This document shows, one piece after another, positions 34,316 through 42,377 of a stretch of 57,200 nt of DNA. Origin of the DNA: a bacterium UBP1_UBA4783 (GTDB lineage: Bacteria > Krumholzibacteriota > Krumholzibacteriia > Krumholzibacteriales > Krumholzibacteriaceae); the NCBI GenBank assembly GCA_002403075.1, contig DHHB01000093.1, positions 1 through 57,200 of the forward strand, in the 5' to 3' direction. Below the pieces are notes generated by a model. The model had not been told where the DNA came from. It ran no database searches and saw only the letters and a list, made by a program, of their open reading frames with translations. A program made the translations under genes and the position numbers. Each line of letters opens with the position of its first letter. The stretch's first letter is position 1.

Positions 34316-34355
34316 AGGGGAATTGTTCCGCGATCCATCGCGGATCAATTCCCCT
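34316..34355. terminator. Strong bidirectional terminator between the small RNA and tRNA-Arg
   Basis: A 10-bp stem AGGGGAATTG/CAATTCCCCT, one T-T mismatch, then a 7-bp stem TCCGCGA/TCGCGGA closing a TCCA loop. A run of A before it (34308-34314) gives the T tract for the minus-strand tRNA-Arg; CGTTATTT follows on the plus strand for the small RNA. Confidence 0.85.
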
Positions 34356-34364
34356 CGTTATTTG

Positions 34365-34441
34365 TGGTGCCCCCGAGACGATTCGAACGTCCGACAAACG
34401 GTTTAGGAAACCGCTGCTCTATCCATCTGAGCTACGGGGGC
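34365..34441 (-). tRNA. tRNA-Arg (anticodon CCT)
   Basis: A 77-base cloverleaf read on the minus strand. Acceptor GCCCCCG pairs with CGGGGGC, discriminator A and encoded CCA follow. Anticodon stem GCGGT/ACCGT holds loop TTCCTAA, anticodon CCT for AGG codons, with A37 expected to carry t6A (the substrate class of MtaB encoded at 55325). It follows apt on the same strand by 35 bases and ends at the shared terminator. Confidence 0.96.
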
Positions 34442-34476
34442 ACGCTTGTGGCCATCATGATCCGCCGGAGCCGCGT

Positions 34477-34995
34477 TCAGAACCGCAGCAGGCTCCAAAC
34501 GTTCCTCCCCGGCAGGTTGTCCCTGCCCTTGAGATCCGCGAGCTCCACGACGAAGGCGAGCTCCTCCACGATTCCCCCCTGCCGTTCGACGAGGCGCGCG
34601 GCCGCGGCCGCGGTCCCGCCCGTCGCGAGAAGATCGTCGAGGATGAGTATGCGCTCGCCGCGCGCGACCGCGTCGACGTGCATCTCGATCGCGGCCTCTC
34701 CGTATTCGAGGGCGTACCTTTCGGCGACCGTTTTCCAGGGAAGCTTGCCGCTCTTCCGTATCGGGACGAATCCGACGCCCAGCCGGTACGCGAGCACCGA
34801 TCCGAATATGAATCCCCGTGATTCCACAGCCGCCACCTTGTCGATCCCGCGTCCGCCGAAGCGTTCGAAGAGGGTGTCGCAGATGCTCCGGAACGCGGAC
34901 GGGTCGAGCAGCGCCGGCGTGATGTCGCGGAACAGGATTCCCGGTTTCGGAAAATCCGGCACTTCTCGAATGAACCGGCCGAGCGGATCCGTCAT
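34477..34995 (-). CDS. apt: Adenine phosphoribosyltransferase
   Basis: Purine salvage enzyme joining adenine and PRPP to AMP. 172 residues with IREVPDFPKPGILFRDITP at the N-terminus, the VESRGFIFG base-binding loop and the PRPP motif ILILDDLLATGGTA. ATG on the minus strand at 34995 has GAAGGAG upstream. It directly follows the sigma-factor gene (two-base gap) and precedes tRNA-Arg. Confidence 0.95.
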   Translation of the reverse strand: MTDPLGRFIREVPDFPKPGILFRDITPALLDPSAFRSICDTLFERFGGRGIDKVAAVESRGFIFGSVLAYRLGVGFVPIRKSGKLPWKTVAERYALEYGEAAIEMHVDAVARGERILILDDLLATGGTAAAAARLVERQGGIVEELAFVVELADLKGRDNLPGRNVWSLLRF

Positions 34996-34997
34996 GG

Positions 34998-35843
34998 TCA
35001 CTCCTTCCGCCTCGATTTCGCTCCTTTGAGCGGCATGAGCAAGAGCTTCAGTTTGCGGAGCGCGCGCCGCTCGATCTGGCGGACGCGCTCGCGCGACACG
35101 TGCGCGACGGCGCCCGTTTCCGCGAGCGAATGAGGCTCTCCGTCGCTCAGTCCGTACCTGATCCTGAGAATGAGCCGCTCGCGGTCCGACAGGCGCTCGA
35201 GGAGATCCTCTATCCCCTCCGATTCGAGCTGCCTCAGAACGATCTCCTCCGGACTTCCGCGTCCGCCGTCCTCGACCGACTCGGAGCGCGCGAGCTGGTC
35301 GTACGCGTCGAGGCTGCTCGCGAGATCGAGCGCGCGGATGTTTCCGACGAGCTCCTCGAGTATTCGATAGCGCCGGAGCGAGATCCCGAGGCGCTCGGCC
35401 TTCTCCTCGAGCGAGAGCCGTTCCTCGGCGGGAGTCTGATCGATGGCGATGTAACGCGTCATGAGATGGAACACGTTGATCGGAATCCTGATCGTGCGCG
35501 CTTGATTCGCGATCGCCCGGACGATCCCCTGCCGTATCCACCACGACGCGTAGGTGCTGAACCGGAACCCCTTGTCCGGATCGAATCGCGCGACCGACTT
35601 GATGAGCCCGATGTTGCCTTCCTCGACGAGATCGAGCAGAGGGATGCCGCTCGAAGCGTAGCCCCTCGCGATGGCGACGACGAGCTTGAGGTTGCCGAGT
35701 ATGAGGCGCTTTCGCGCCTCGGCGTCCCCGTTTCTCGCGTCCCGCGCGAGCTCCGTCTCCTCCTCGGCCGTGAGCAGCGGATAGCGGCCGAGATCGGCGA
35801 AGTACCGGCGCTCGATGGCGTCGTCGTCCCGATTCGTCTCCAT
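34998..35843 (-). CDS. RNA polymerase sigma factor, sigma-70 group 2 (RpoD/RpoS-like)
   Basis: A 281-residue sigma factor without region 1.1. Region 1.2 is at the N-terminus (LGRYPLLTAEEETELA), region 2 contains GNLKLVVAIARGYASSGIPLLDLVEEGNIGL and the FDPDKGFRFSTYASWWIRQ -10-recognition helix, region 3 follows (IRIPINVFHLM), and region 4 ends with HVSRERVRQIERRALRKLK. Size and lack of region 1.1 point to an alternative (stationary-phase or stress) factor rather than the housekeeping one. In E. coli rpoS lies next to surE-pcm and an M23 lipoprotein (nlpD); here the same set (M23, surE, pcm) is close by on the same strand, which favours RpoS-like function. Confidence 0.88.
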   Translation of the reverse strand: METNRDDDAIERRYFADLGRYPLLTAEEETELARDARNGDAEARKRLILGNLKLVVAIARGYASSGIPLLDLVEEGNIGLIKSVARFDPDKGFRFSTYASWWIRQGIVRAIANQARTIRIPINVFHLMTRYIAIDQTPAEERLSLEEKAERLGISLRRYRILEELVGNIRALDLASSLDAYDQLARSESVEDGGRGSPEEIVLRQLESEGIEDLLERLSDRERLILRIRYGLSDGEPHSLAETGAVAHVSRERVRQIERRALRKLKLLLMPLKGAKSRRKE

Positions 35844-35854
35844 GCAGGATATTA

Positions 35855-36484
35855 TTACGGTGAAAGGGGCTCGGAAGCAAGGTAAAGGTACGGCCGCGGA
35901 TCGATCGGCCGCCCCCCGTGCCGGATCTCGAAGTGCAGGTGGACGCCCGTGGCGCGCCCGCGCTTTCCCGCGCCGCCTATCTTTTCCCCAGCGGAGACCT
36001 TCCGTCCCGAGCGAACCGTGAGGTAGGAAAGGTGTCCGTACACGGTCGATATCCCGCCCGGGTGGTCGACGATCACGACCGTTCCGTAGCCGCGGCGCCG
36101 TCCGGCGTAGCTCACCGTTCCGTCGGCGGCCGCCACGATCGCCTCTCCCCTGCCGGTTTCGATATCGACCCCCTCGTGAACGCGGCCGGCGCTGGCGGCG
36201 GCCGATCCCCGGGGAGCGAACGGGCTCTTTATCCTCTCACGGCGGAAACCGGCGACCGGCGGCCGCAGGGCGAACGCGAGAGCGATCGTCGTATCCCTCT
36301 CGGCCGTCTCGACGACGGCACGCGGCTCGACCGGCGATGCGCCGCTCCTATATTTCGGCGCGCTCGCGCATCCGATTCCGGCCGCGGCCGCAGCGGCGCA
36401 CAAGAACGCCGCGGCGGCGCGGCGTAAGCCCGCGCGCGAACATTTCGCCCGGCCGGTGCCGCCGTTCGTCCCGATCCTCCGCAT
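35855..36484 (-). CDS. M23-family metallopeptidase lipoprotein (NlpD-like)
   Basis: A 209-residue lipoprotein with signal peptide and lipobox GIGC (about residue 39), then an M23/LytM domain. The zinc and catalytic residues are present: the HEGVDIET pair (H and D), GHLSY and the HLH of GVHLHFEIRHGG. An active peptidoglycan endopeptidase is therefore possible, unlike NlpD, whose LytM domain is degenerate. No LysM domain is visible. ATG 36484 is used; GTG 36490 is an alternative. It sits between tRNA-Pro and the sigma-factor gene, echoing nlpD-rpoS. Confidence 0.86.
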   Translation of the reverse strand: MRRIGTNGGTGRAKCSRAGLRRAAAAFLCAAAAAAGIGCASAPKYRSGASPVEPRAVVETAERDTTIALAFALRPPVAGFRRERIKSPFAPRGSAAASAGRVHEGVDIETGRGEAIVAAADGTVSYAGRRRGYGTVVIVDHPGGISTVYGHLSYLTVRSGRKVSAGEKIGGAGKRGRATGVHLHFEIRHGGRPIDPRPYLYLASEPLSP

Positions 36485-36524
36485 TGTCACGATTGTTTTC
36501 GATCCCGAAGCTCGAAGAAATATT

Positions 36525-36602
36525 TGGTCGGGGCGAGTGGAGTTGAACCACCGACCTCCTGGTCCCGAACCAGGCGCGCTAACCGGGCTGCGCTACGCCC
36601 CG
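36525..36602 (-). tRNA. tRNA-Pro (anticodon CGG)
   Basis: A 78-base cloverleaf on the minus strand. Acceptor CGGGGCG/CGCCCCG, discriminator A, encoded CCA. Anticodon stem CCTGG/CCAGG with loop TTCGGGA, anticodon CGG for CCG codons. The D loop is long (CCCGGTTA). Confidence 0.96.
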
Positions 36603-36616
36603 ACCGACAGGTACAT

Positions 36617-36645
36617 ACAATAACACCCCGGCGGCCATATCTCAA
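36617..36645 (-). promoter_or_regulatory. Promoter of tRNA-Pro(CGG)
   Basis: Minus strand TTGAGA (36645-36640), 17-base spacer, TATTGT (36622-36617), predicted start a few bases before the tRNA. The -35 box overlaps the stop codon of the upstream membrane-protein gene. The same TATTGT -10 is seen before the other tRNA-Pro. Confidence 0.6.
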
Positions 36646-37151
36646 CGGAATTTATCGAGGGCGCCGAAGAGAAACGCGCTCGAGATGACCCCGTAGCAGA
36701 CCAGCGTCACGATGACGGACGCGAGCAGGATGCCGAGCGCAATGCAGGGCACGGCGATTCGGAGCGGGATGCGGAAGAGAAACGCCGCGATGCAGCCCGA
36801 CCACGCCCCGGTGAACGGCAGCGGGATGCCGACGAACAGAACGAGCCCGGCCGCCTCGAAACGCTCGATAATCGCGCTTCGCCGCTTCGTGCGGTTGAAG
36901 GCCCACGTGAGCACGCGGTTCCAGAATGGGTAGCGCATGAGGCGCTGGGAGAAGTATTCGAGGAAGAGGAGGACCGGCACGACCGGCACGAAATTGCCGG
37001 CGATCGCGATCGGCACGGCCTCCTGCCACGGCAGCTTCGCCGCGAAGACCGCGTAGGGTATCGCCAGCCTGAGCTCGCCGATCGGCGTCATCGCGTAGAG
37101 AAAGGTCAGGAGGCGCTGCGAGGCGACCGTGAGCGCGAAGAGCGGCGGCAC
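36642..37151 (-). CDS. Small multidrug-export (COG2426)-family membrane protein
   Basis: A 169-residue polytopic protein. The MTPIGELRLAIPYAV segment near the N-terminus with the conserved P-I-G-E-L-R-x-A-I-P pattern, the FVPVVPVLLFLEYF helix and a GIPLPFTGAWSGCIAA loop are features of the Sm_multidrug_ex family (related to DedA-like folds). Four hydrophobic segments are visible. GTG 37151 directly follows the pcm stop (TAGGTG). Transport activity of the family is uncertain. Confidence 0.82.
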   Translation of the reverse strand: MPPLFALTVASQRLLTFLYAMTPIGELRLAIPYAVFAAKLPWQEAVPIAIAGNFVPVVPVLLFLEYFSQRLMRYPFWNRVLTWAFNRTKRRSAIIERFEAAGLVLFVGIPLPFTGAWSGCIAAFLFRIPLRIAVPCIALGILLASVIVTLVCYGVISSAFLFGALDKFR

Positions 37152-37793
37152 CTAGGCGTCCCCCCTCATGAGCGGCACGAACGCGCAGCGCGCGATGCGC
37201 CGCTCGGTCGTCACGCCGTTCCGGCGCGTGAAGAGAACGAGAAACTCCGCGCTCTCGCCGATCGGCGCGATGAGACGGCCGCCCTCGGCGAGCTGCTCGA
37301 GCAGGAGCTCCGGCCGGCCGGACATCGACGCGGAGACGATGATGCGGTCGAACGGCGCGTAGCTCTTCCAGCCGAGCGATCCATCCCCGAGCTTGACCCG
37401 GATGCTCCCCTCCGTCGCGCCGGCGAGCGCTTCCTGCGCCTTCACAAGGAGCGGTTCGATGCGCTCGATCGAGAAGACGTCCCGCGCGAGGCGCGCGAGG
37501 ATCGCCGTTTGATACCCCGAACCGGTCCCAATCTCGAGAACGCGGCTGCCGCGCTCGACGGCCAGCGCTTGCACCGCGAAAGCGATCGTGTAGGGCTGGG
37601 AGATCGTCTGCTCGTAGCCGATCGGGAACGAGCAATCGTCGTAGGCGCGCACGCCGAGCGCGGGATCCACGAACGCGTGCCGCGGAACGGCGAGGAACGC
37701 GTCGATGACGCGCTTGTCGACGATCCCGCGGGGGGTCAGCTGCTCGGCCACCATCCGCCGGCGGGCTATCCGGTAATCCGGTCCGTTCTCCAT
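37152..37793 (-). CDS. pcm: Protein-L-isoaspartate O-methyltransferase
   Basis: SAM-dependent repair enzyme that methylates isoaspartyl residues of aged proteins. 213 residues with MVAEQLTPRGI, FVDPALGVRAYDDCSFPIGYEQTISQPY and SAM motif I LEIGTGSGYQTA. ATG 37793 lies inside the 3' end of surE (28-base overlap), the classical surE-pcm pair of stress survival loci. Confidence 0.94.
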   Translation of the reverse strand: MENGPDYRIARRRMVAEQLTPRGIVDKRVIDAFLAVPRHAFVDPALGVRAYDDCSFPIGYEQTISQPYTIAFAVQALAVERGSRVLEIGTGSGYQTAILARLARDVFSIERIEPLLVKAQEALAGATEGSIRVKLGDGSLGWKSYAPFDRIIVSASMSGRPELLLEQLAEGGRLIAPIGESAEFLVLFTRRNGVTTERRIARCAFVPLMRGDA

Positions 37794-38545
37794 GCGTTCG
37801 TGAGCACCTCGATCGCCTGCATGCCCTGGTAGTCCGTGAGATCGATGCGCAGCGGCGTCACCGATACGAAACCCGAGCTCACGGCCGCGAAATCGCTGTT
37901 CTCCTCCGTGCTCCAGCCCGGCTCTCCCCCGCCGATCCAGAAGTAATCCTTGCCGCGGGGGTCCTTCTTCCGAACGATGATGTCGTTGTAGACGCGCGAG
38001 CCGAGCTTCGTGACGCGGATGCCCTTGATCTCCCCCGGAGGGATGGCGGGAACGTTGACGTTCCACAGGGCCGCGCGGCCTCCCCGCGCGGCGAGGAGCC
38101 GCCGGGCGAGCACTTCCGCCGCCTCGGCCGCCCCGTCGAAGCGCTGGGGCGTCCACGATACGAGCGACACAGCCATCGCGGTGATTCCGAGGATGCACCC
38201 CTCGAGGGCCGCCGCGACCGTGCCCGAATAGTGGACGTCCTCACCCATGTTCGGTCCATGGTTGATCCCCGATACGATGAGATCGGGTTTTTCCTCGAGT
38301 ATGCTGTGCACCGCGGCGAGGACGCAGTCGGTCGGCGTCCCCGAAACGGTATAGCGGTTCCGCGCGAACTCCTTGATGCGCAGCGGCTTGTCGAGCGTTA
38401 TCGCGTGGCTCGACGCGCTTTGCTCGAGCTCCGGCGCGACGATGACGATGCGCCCGAGCCGCTCGAGAGCGCCCTCGAGCGATCGCAGCCCTTCCGCGGC
38501 GATGCCGTCGTCGTTCGTGAGAAGTATCACGGGCTCCGCGCTCAT
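37766..38545 (-). CDS. surE: 5'/3'-nucleotidase SurE
   Basis: Metal-dependent nucleotidase and exopolyphosphatase of the SurE family, 259 residues. The metal site is LLTNDDGI (D-D near the N-terminus), with SASSHAITL, SGTPTDCV and SGINHGPNMGEDVHYSGTV. ATG 38545 has GGGAGCGGAG upstream; GTG 38563 is an in-frame alternative. It leads the pcm gene. Confidence 0.95.
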   Translation of the reverse strand: MSAEPVILLTNDDGIAAEGLRSLEGALERLGRIVIVAPELEQSASSHAITLDKPLRIKEFARNRYTVSGTPTDCVLAAVHSILEEKPDLIVSGINHGPNMGEDVHYSGTVAAALEGCILGITAMAVSLVSWTPQRFDGAAEAAEVLARRLLAARGGRAALWNVNVPAIPPGEIKGIRVTKLGSRVYNDIIVRKKDPRGKDYFWIGGGEPGWSTEENSDFAAVSSGFVSVTPLRIDLTDYQGMQAIEVLTNAWRTDRITG

Positions 38546-38584
38546 TCCGTTCTCCGCTCCCACGCGAGGTCCAAAAAATACACG

Positions 38585-39262
38585 CTACCAAAAAAAGCTC
38601 CGGAAGACCAGCGAGAAGAATCGCAGCGTGTCGCGGGCAGGATGGATCGCGCTCCGCTCGCTGCCGTAGATCGTGCTGACCGGTATCGACGCGATGCGGG
38701 CGCCGGCCCTGCTCGCCTTGACGATGAGCTCGCTCTCGATCTCGTACCGTTCGGAGGCGAGTTCGACGCGGCGAAGGAGCGCGCATCCGGCGAGCCGGTA
38801 GCCGTTCTGCGTGTCGGGCACGCGCTGCTTCGCGATCAAGCTGATCACGGCGGAGGTGAACCGGTTCGTGAAAACGCGGAGCCGCGGCATCGAGCCCGTC
38901 ACCTGCATGCGGTCGCCGATGACGAGCTCACCCGCCCCCGCTGCGAACGCCTCGGCGAAGCGCGGCACCTCGTCGGGATCGTGCTGCCCGTCGGCGTCGA
39001 GCATGACGATCGCCGAGATTCCGGGCATGGCGAGCGCCGCCCCGAACCCCGTTCGCAGCGCCGCCCCCTTCCCCCGGTTCACCGGATGGCGAAGGACCGC
39101 GGCGCCGGTCGACGCGGCGACGGAGGCGGTGTCGTCGCCCGATCCGTCGTCGACGACGACGACGTTGCGCGCGGGCACATGCCGCAGAAGCCCGCGGATC
39201 ACCCCCTCGATATGGCGCCCCGCGTTGTAGGCGGGGACCACCGCCGCGATATCCTCAAGCAT
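38585..39262 (-). CDS. GT2-family glycosyltransferase (polyprenol-phosphate mannosyltransferase-like)
   Basis: A 225-residue GT-A enzyme. It has VVPAYNAGRHIEGVI, the VVDDGSGDDT nucleotide loop, PVNRGKGAALRTG and the metal-binding DADGQHDP, the arrangement of dolichyl-phosphate mannosyl/glucosyl synthases. No C-terminal membrane segment is apparent, so it is likely peripheral. ATG 39262 has GGAGGGAGGGG upstream and overlaps the end of the acyltransferase gene. It may use a polyprenyl phosphate acceptor in glycolipid or surface glycan synthesis. Confidence 0.84.
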   Translation of the reverse strand: MLEDIAAVVPAYNAGRHIEGVIRGLLRHVPARNVVVVDDGSGDDTASVAASTGAAVLRHPVNRGKGAALRTGFGAALAMPGISAIVMLDADGQHDPDEVPRFAEAFAAGAGELVIGDRMQVTGSMPRLRVFTNRFTSAVISLIAKQRVPDTQNGYRLAGCALLRRVELASERYEIESELIVKASRAGARIASIPVSTIYGSERSAIHPARDTLRFFSLVFRSFFW

Positions 39263-40097
39263 CTTCCCCCTCCCTCCAGACATGATCGAAGCCGAACCAT
39301 TGATCGGGATGGGCGCGGACGAACTCCTCGATGCGATCGAGGCACGCGGAGACGACCGCCTCGACCGGCCCCGGCGGATGCCCCGTTTCGACCGGCGGGC
39401 CGATGACGCCCTCTATCCGCCCGTCGTCCGTGTAGAATGAGCAGCACGGCAGGAGCGGCGCTCCCGATCGCAGCGCGAGAACGACGTGCCCTCCCGGCAC
39501 GAGCGTCTCTTCGCCGAGGAAACGCGCCCTGACGCCCCGCTTCGAGAAATGCCGGTCGACGAGCAGCACGACGGGCTCCCCGCGGGCGAGCGCCCGCAGG
39601 AAACTCGCCGCGCACGTGCGTGACGGATAGTCGACGATCCCCCATGACGCGCGCTTCGCGCTGAAAAAGCGCGTCACCCGCTTCGACGGATGTTCGAGCG
39701 CCGTCGTATTGATCCGGTAACCGAGGGTCGCGAGGTAGGCCCCGCCGAGCTCCCACGGGCCGAGATGGGGCCCGAAAAGGATCGCTCCTTTTCCCGATGC
39801 GAGCGCCGCGTCGAGATGCCCGGTGCCGCGGACGACGCAGCGCGACATCAGCTCGTCGCGCCGAAGATGCGAGAGGCGGAGGAAATCGGCCACGGCCCGG
39901 GAGAAATTCCTGAAGACCATCCACGTGCCCCGGCGCCCGAGCCCGAGGCGCTCGCGGTTCCTCGCGACGTTGCGCCGGATGCGCGGTTTCGCCGCGTAGA
40001 ACAGGGCGGCGACGGCGGCCGCGAGCGGGGCGGCGCAGCGGGCGGGAACGATGCGAAGGAGCGCCGAGGCCGACCGGTATAAGAGGTAGGAAATCAT
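39255..40097 (-). CDS. Lysophospholipid/lipid A acyltransferase (LpxL/HtrB type)
   Basis: A 280-residue membrane-associated acyltransferase of the lauroyl transferase family. An N-terminal hydrophobic helix (about 10-32) and the catalytic H-x4-E motif in FGPHLGPWELGG (about residue 110), then VVLLVDRHFSKRG and FLGEETLVPGG are visible. It adds the secondary acyl chain to lipid A or a related glycolipid. Overlaps the downstream glycosyltransferase by 8 bases. With LptE this supports an LPS-containing outer membrane. Confidence 0.85.
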   Translation of the reverse strand: MISYLLYRSASALLRIVPARCAAPLAAAVAALFYAAKPRIRRNVARNRERLGLGRRGTWMVFRNFSRAVADFLRLSHLRRDELMSRCVVRGTGHLDAALASGKGAILFGPHLGPWELGGAYLATLGYRINTTALEHPSKRVTRFFSAKRASWGIVDYPSRTCAASFLRALARGEPVVLLVDRHFSKRGVRARFLGEETLVPGGHVVLALRSGAPLLPCCSFYTDDGRIEGVIGPPVETGHPPGPVEAVVSACLDRIEEFVRAHPDQWFGFDHVWREGEDA

Positions 40098-40112
40098 GCG
40101 TGCATAAAAAAA

Positions 40113-40189
<77 letters not shown>

Positions 40190-40199
40190 ACCGCGAACT

Positions 40200-40229
40200 A
40201 CAATATCACTGTTAATCCGCTGGAAACAA
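40200..40229 (-). promoter_or_regulatory. Promoter of tRNA-Pro(GGG)
   Basis: Minus strand TTGTTT (40229-40224), 18-base spacer, TATTGT (40205-40200), starting transcription just ahead of the tRNA. Confidence 0.5.
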
Positions 40230-40269
40230 GGGAAAAGTGCCTTCGGACGGCTTCTCCGGCGCACGCGGA

Positions 40270-40290
40270 CCGTTCGAGCGGCTCGAACGG
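40270..40290 (-). terminator. Stem-loop after the merR gene
   Basis: CCGTTCGAG-cgg-CTCGAACGG, a perfect 9-bp stem with a 3-base loop just past the merR stop. No T-run follows on the minus strand, so termination strength is uncertain. Confidence 0.45.
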
Positions 40291-40294
40291 GCTC

Positions 40295-40660
40295 TCAGAG
40301 CGTCTCGACGAGCTCCCGAAGCCGAACGAGGTCCTTCCGCAGCGAGAGGAGAACGCGCCGTCTGTCGGGATCGGCGAACGGTATGCTGAGCTGCTCCGCG
40401 GCGACCTGCGGATCGTTGTTGTACTCGCGAAGCTTGCGCCTCGCGCCGTCGATCGTGAACTTCTTGTCGTAAAGAAGGTTCTGGATCGCCATGAGCAGCT
40501 TGATCTCGCGCAGACGGTACGTCCGGTTGCCGGCGCGGTTCTTCTTCGGATTGAGCGCGGGGAACTGGGATTCCCAGTACCTCAGCACGTGCGGTTTCAC
40601 CTTGAGGAGGTCGCTCACCTCCCCGATCGAGTAATACAGCTTCTGCGTCGCCTTCGCCAT
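40295..40660 (-). CDS. MerR-family transcriptional regulator
   Basis: A 121-residue regulator. Winged helix-turn-helix at the N-terminus (YSIGEVSDLLKVKPHVLRYWE then NRAGNRTYRLREI), followed by a dimerisation helix ending in LRKDLVRLRELVE. No cysteine metal-binding loop is present, so it is not a classical metal sensor. Similar short MerR proteins follow gpsA in several bacterial groups. ATG 40660. The ligand and targets are unknown. Confidence 0.85.
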   Translation of the reverse strand: MAKATQKLYYSIGEVSDLLKVKPHVLRYWESQFPALNPKKNRAGNRTYRLREIKLLMAIQNLLYDKKFTIDGARRKLREYNNDPQVAAEQLSIPFADPDRRRVLLSLRKDLVRLRELVETL

Positions 40661-40716
40661 AAGCGCCTCTCCCACGGGCGCCGTCCGCGCCTCGATCCGC
40701 GGCCGGTGCCGGTCCG

Positions 40717-41760
40717 TTACATCTCCCTTTTCGCCTTCCGGATCATGAGGTCCTTTATCGCGCGCCGGGGATCCTTTCCGCGGAAGAGCACGCGGTGCAC
40801 CTGCTCCGCTATCGGCAGCTCGATGCCGACGCGGGAGGCGAGCTTCACCGCCGCCCTCGTCGTTTTGACCCCCTCGGCAACCATGACCATCCCCGCGAGG
40901 ATTTGCGGAAGCTTCTTTCCCCTCCCGATCTCCTCCCCGACGTGGCGGTTGCGGCTGTGGCGGCTCATGCAGGTGACGATGAGGTCGCCGACGCCCGCGA
41001 GCCCGCTCAGCGTCTCCTCCTTCCCTCCCATGCGGCACGCGAGCCGTTTCATCTCCGCGAGACCCCGCGTGATGAGGGCCGCCTTCGTGTTGTCCCCGAA
41101 GCCGAGCCCGTCGCAAATGCCCGCCGCGATCGCGATCGTGTTCTTGAGGGAAACGCCGAGCTCGACGCCGACGAGATCGGTGTTCGTATAGACGCGGAAA
41201 TACCCGTTCATGAAAAACCGCTGGATCTCGCCGAGAATATCCTCGTTCGTCCCCGCGACGGTGATGGCCGTCGGGATCCGCCGGCTCACCTCTTCGGCGT
41301 GGCTCGGTCCGAGGAGGCCGACGATACGCCTCTTCGGGGTCGGCAGCTCCTGCGCGAGCACTTCGCTCATGCGGCAAAGCGTTTTTTCCTCGAGGCCCTT
41401 CGCGGCGTTAATGACGATCGCTTTCCGGTCGAGGGCGCCGCTCGCGGCGGCGGCGCGTGCGACCGGGCGCACCGTGTGGCTCGGCGTGACGAAAACGACC
41501 CGCGTCGCTCCGTCGAGCGCCTCGGCGAGATCGCTCGTGATGCGGATCTTCGAGGGTACGGGCACCCCCGGCAGAAAGCGGCGGTTTTCTCCGTCGCGCC
41601 GGATCGTCGCGGCGAGCTCGGGGAAGTACTCCCAGAGCGCTACGTCGTGTCCGTTCTCGTCGAGGAGAACGGCGAGCGTCGTTCCCCAGCTTCCCGCGCC
41701 GAGCACGGCGGCGCGCAGGCCGCTTCGCTTCGCGAATTTCCGCCTCGCCTCCCCTCTCAA
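40717..41760 (-). CDS. gpsA: Glycerol-3-phosphate dehydrogenase [NAD(P)+]
   Basis: Makes sn-glycerol 3-phosphate for phospholipid synthesis. About 347 residues with the Rossmann motif AAVLGAGSWGTTLA, VVFVTPSHTVRPV, GPSHAEEV, and the catalytic-domain LKNTIAIAAGICDGLGFGDNTKAAL. TTG 41760, overlapping the plsY stop as TTGA, is the only reasonable start ahead of the Rossmann strand; it adds about 18 residues to the usual N-terminus. Its product feeds PlsY, encoded immediately upstream. Confidence 0.94.
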   Translation of the reverse strand: MRGEARRKFAKRSGLRAAVLGAGSWGTTLAVLLDENGHDVALWEYFPELAATIRRDGENRRFLPGVPVPSKIRITSDLAEALDGATRVVFVTPSHTVRPVARAAAASGALDRKAIVINAAKGLEEKTLCRMSEVLAQELPTPKRRIVGLLGPSHAEEVSRRIPTAITVAGTNEDILGEIQRFFMNGYFRVYTNTDLVGVELGVSLKNTIAIAAGICDGLGFGDNTKAALITRGLAEMKRLACRMGGKEETLSGLAGVGDLIVTCMSRHSRNRHVGEEIGRGKKLPQILAGMVMVAEGVKTTRAAVKLASRVGIELPIAEQVHRVLFRGKDPRRAIKDLMIRKAKREM

Positions 41761-42377
41761 AACAGCCTCTTTTCCGTTCCCGCGCGAAGGCGGGAGATGT
41801 TCGAGCGGTGCTTGACGATGACGATGAGCGCGACGGCGCACGCGAGCCCGGTGACCGCGTCATGAGTTCGCAGGCCGAACGCCCGGTCGGCGATCACGAT
41901 CGAAAAGGGCAGAAACACAGCCCCGGCGATGCTCGCGACGGATACGATCCTCGTGACGAGCAGGGTCGCGATCCAGAGGGCGAAGCACATCGCGGTCGCG
42001 GCCGGCGCGAGCGCGAGGAACGCCCCCGCCGTGGTCCCGACGCCCTTTCCTCCGGAGAACCTCACGAAGAGCGAGTAGTTGTGACCGAGCACGACGGCGA
42101 GCGCGGCGAGCAGCGCGAGCGCCGTTCCGCCTCCGAAGAATCCCGGCATGAGGAACACCGCCGCGAACCCCTTCCCGATGTCGAAGAGCAGCACGGGGAC
42201 GGCCGCCCCGAATCCGAGAACCCGGAACGCGTTCGCCGCCCCGAGATTTCCGCTTCCGTGCTCGCGCAGATCGATGCCGCGGAGCCACCGCCCCGCGATG
42301 TAGCTCGCGGGGATCGAGCCGACGAGGTAGCTCGCCGCGACGACGATCACGATTTCCCACGGGAGGGCCACGATCAC
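41757..42377 (-). CDS. plsY: Glycerol-3-phosphate acyltransferase PlsY
   Basis: Inner-membrane enzyme that transfers acyl from acyl phosphate to glycerol 3-phosphate. 206 residues, polytopic. Conserved loops are SYLVGSIPASYI, REHGSGNLGAANAFRVLG and FSGGKGVGTTAGAF. GTG 42377 overlaps the der stop (GTGA) and is followed by the first membrane helix. Confidence 0.94.
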   Translation of the reverse strand: MIVALPWEIVIVVAASYLVGSIPASYIAGRWLRGIDLREHGSGNLGAANAFRVLGFGAAVPVLLFDIGKGFAAVFLMPGFFGGGTALALLAALAVVLGHNYSLFVRFSGGKGVGTTAGAFLALAPAATAMCFALWIATLLVTRIVSVASIAGAVFLPFSIVIADRAFGLRTHDAVTGLACAVALIVIVKHRSNISRLRAGTEKRLF

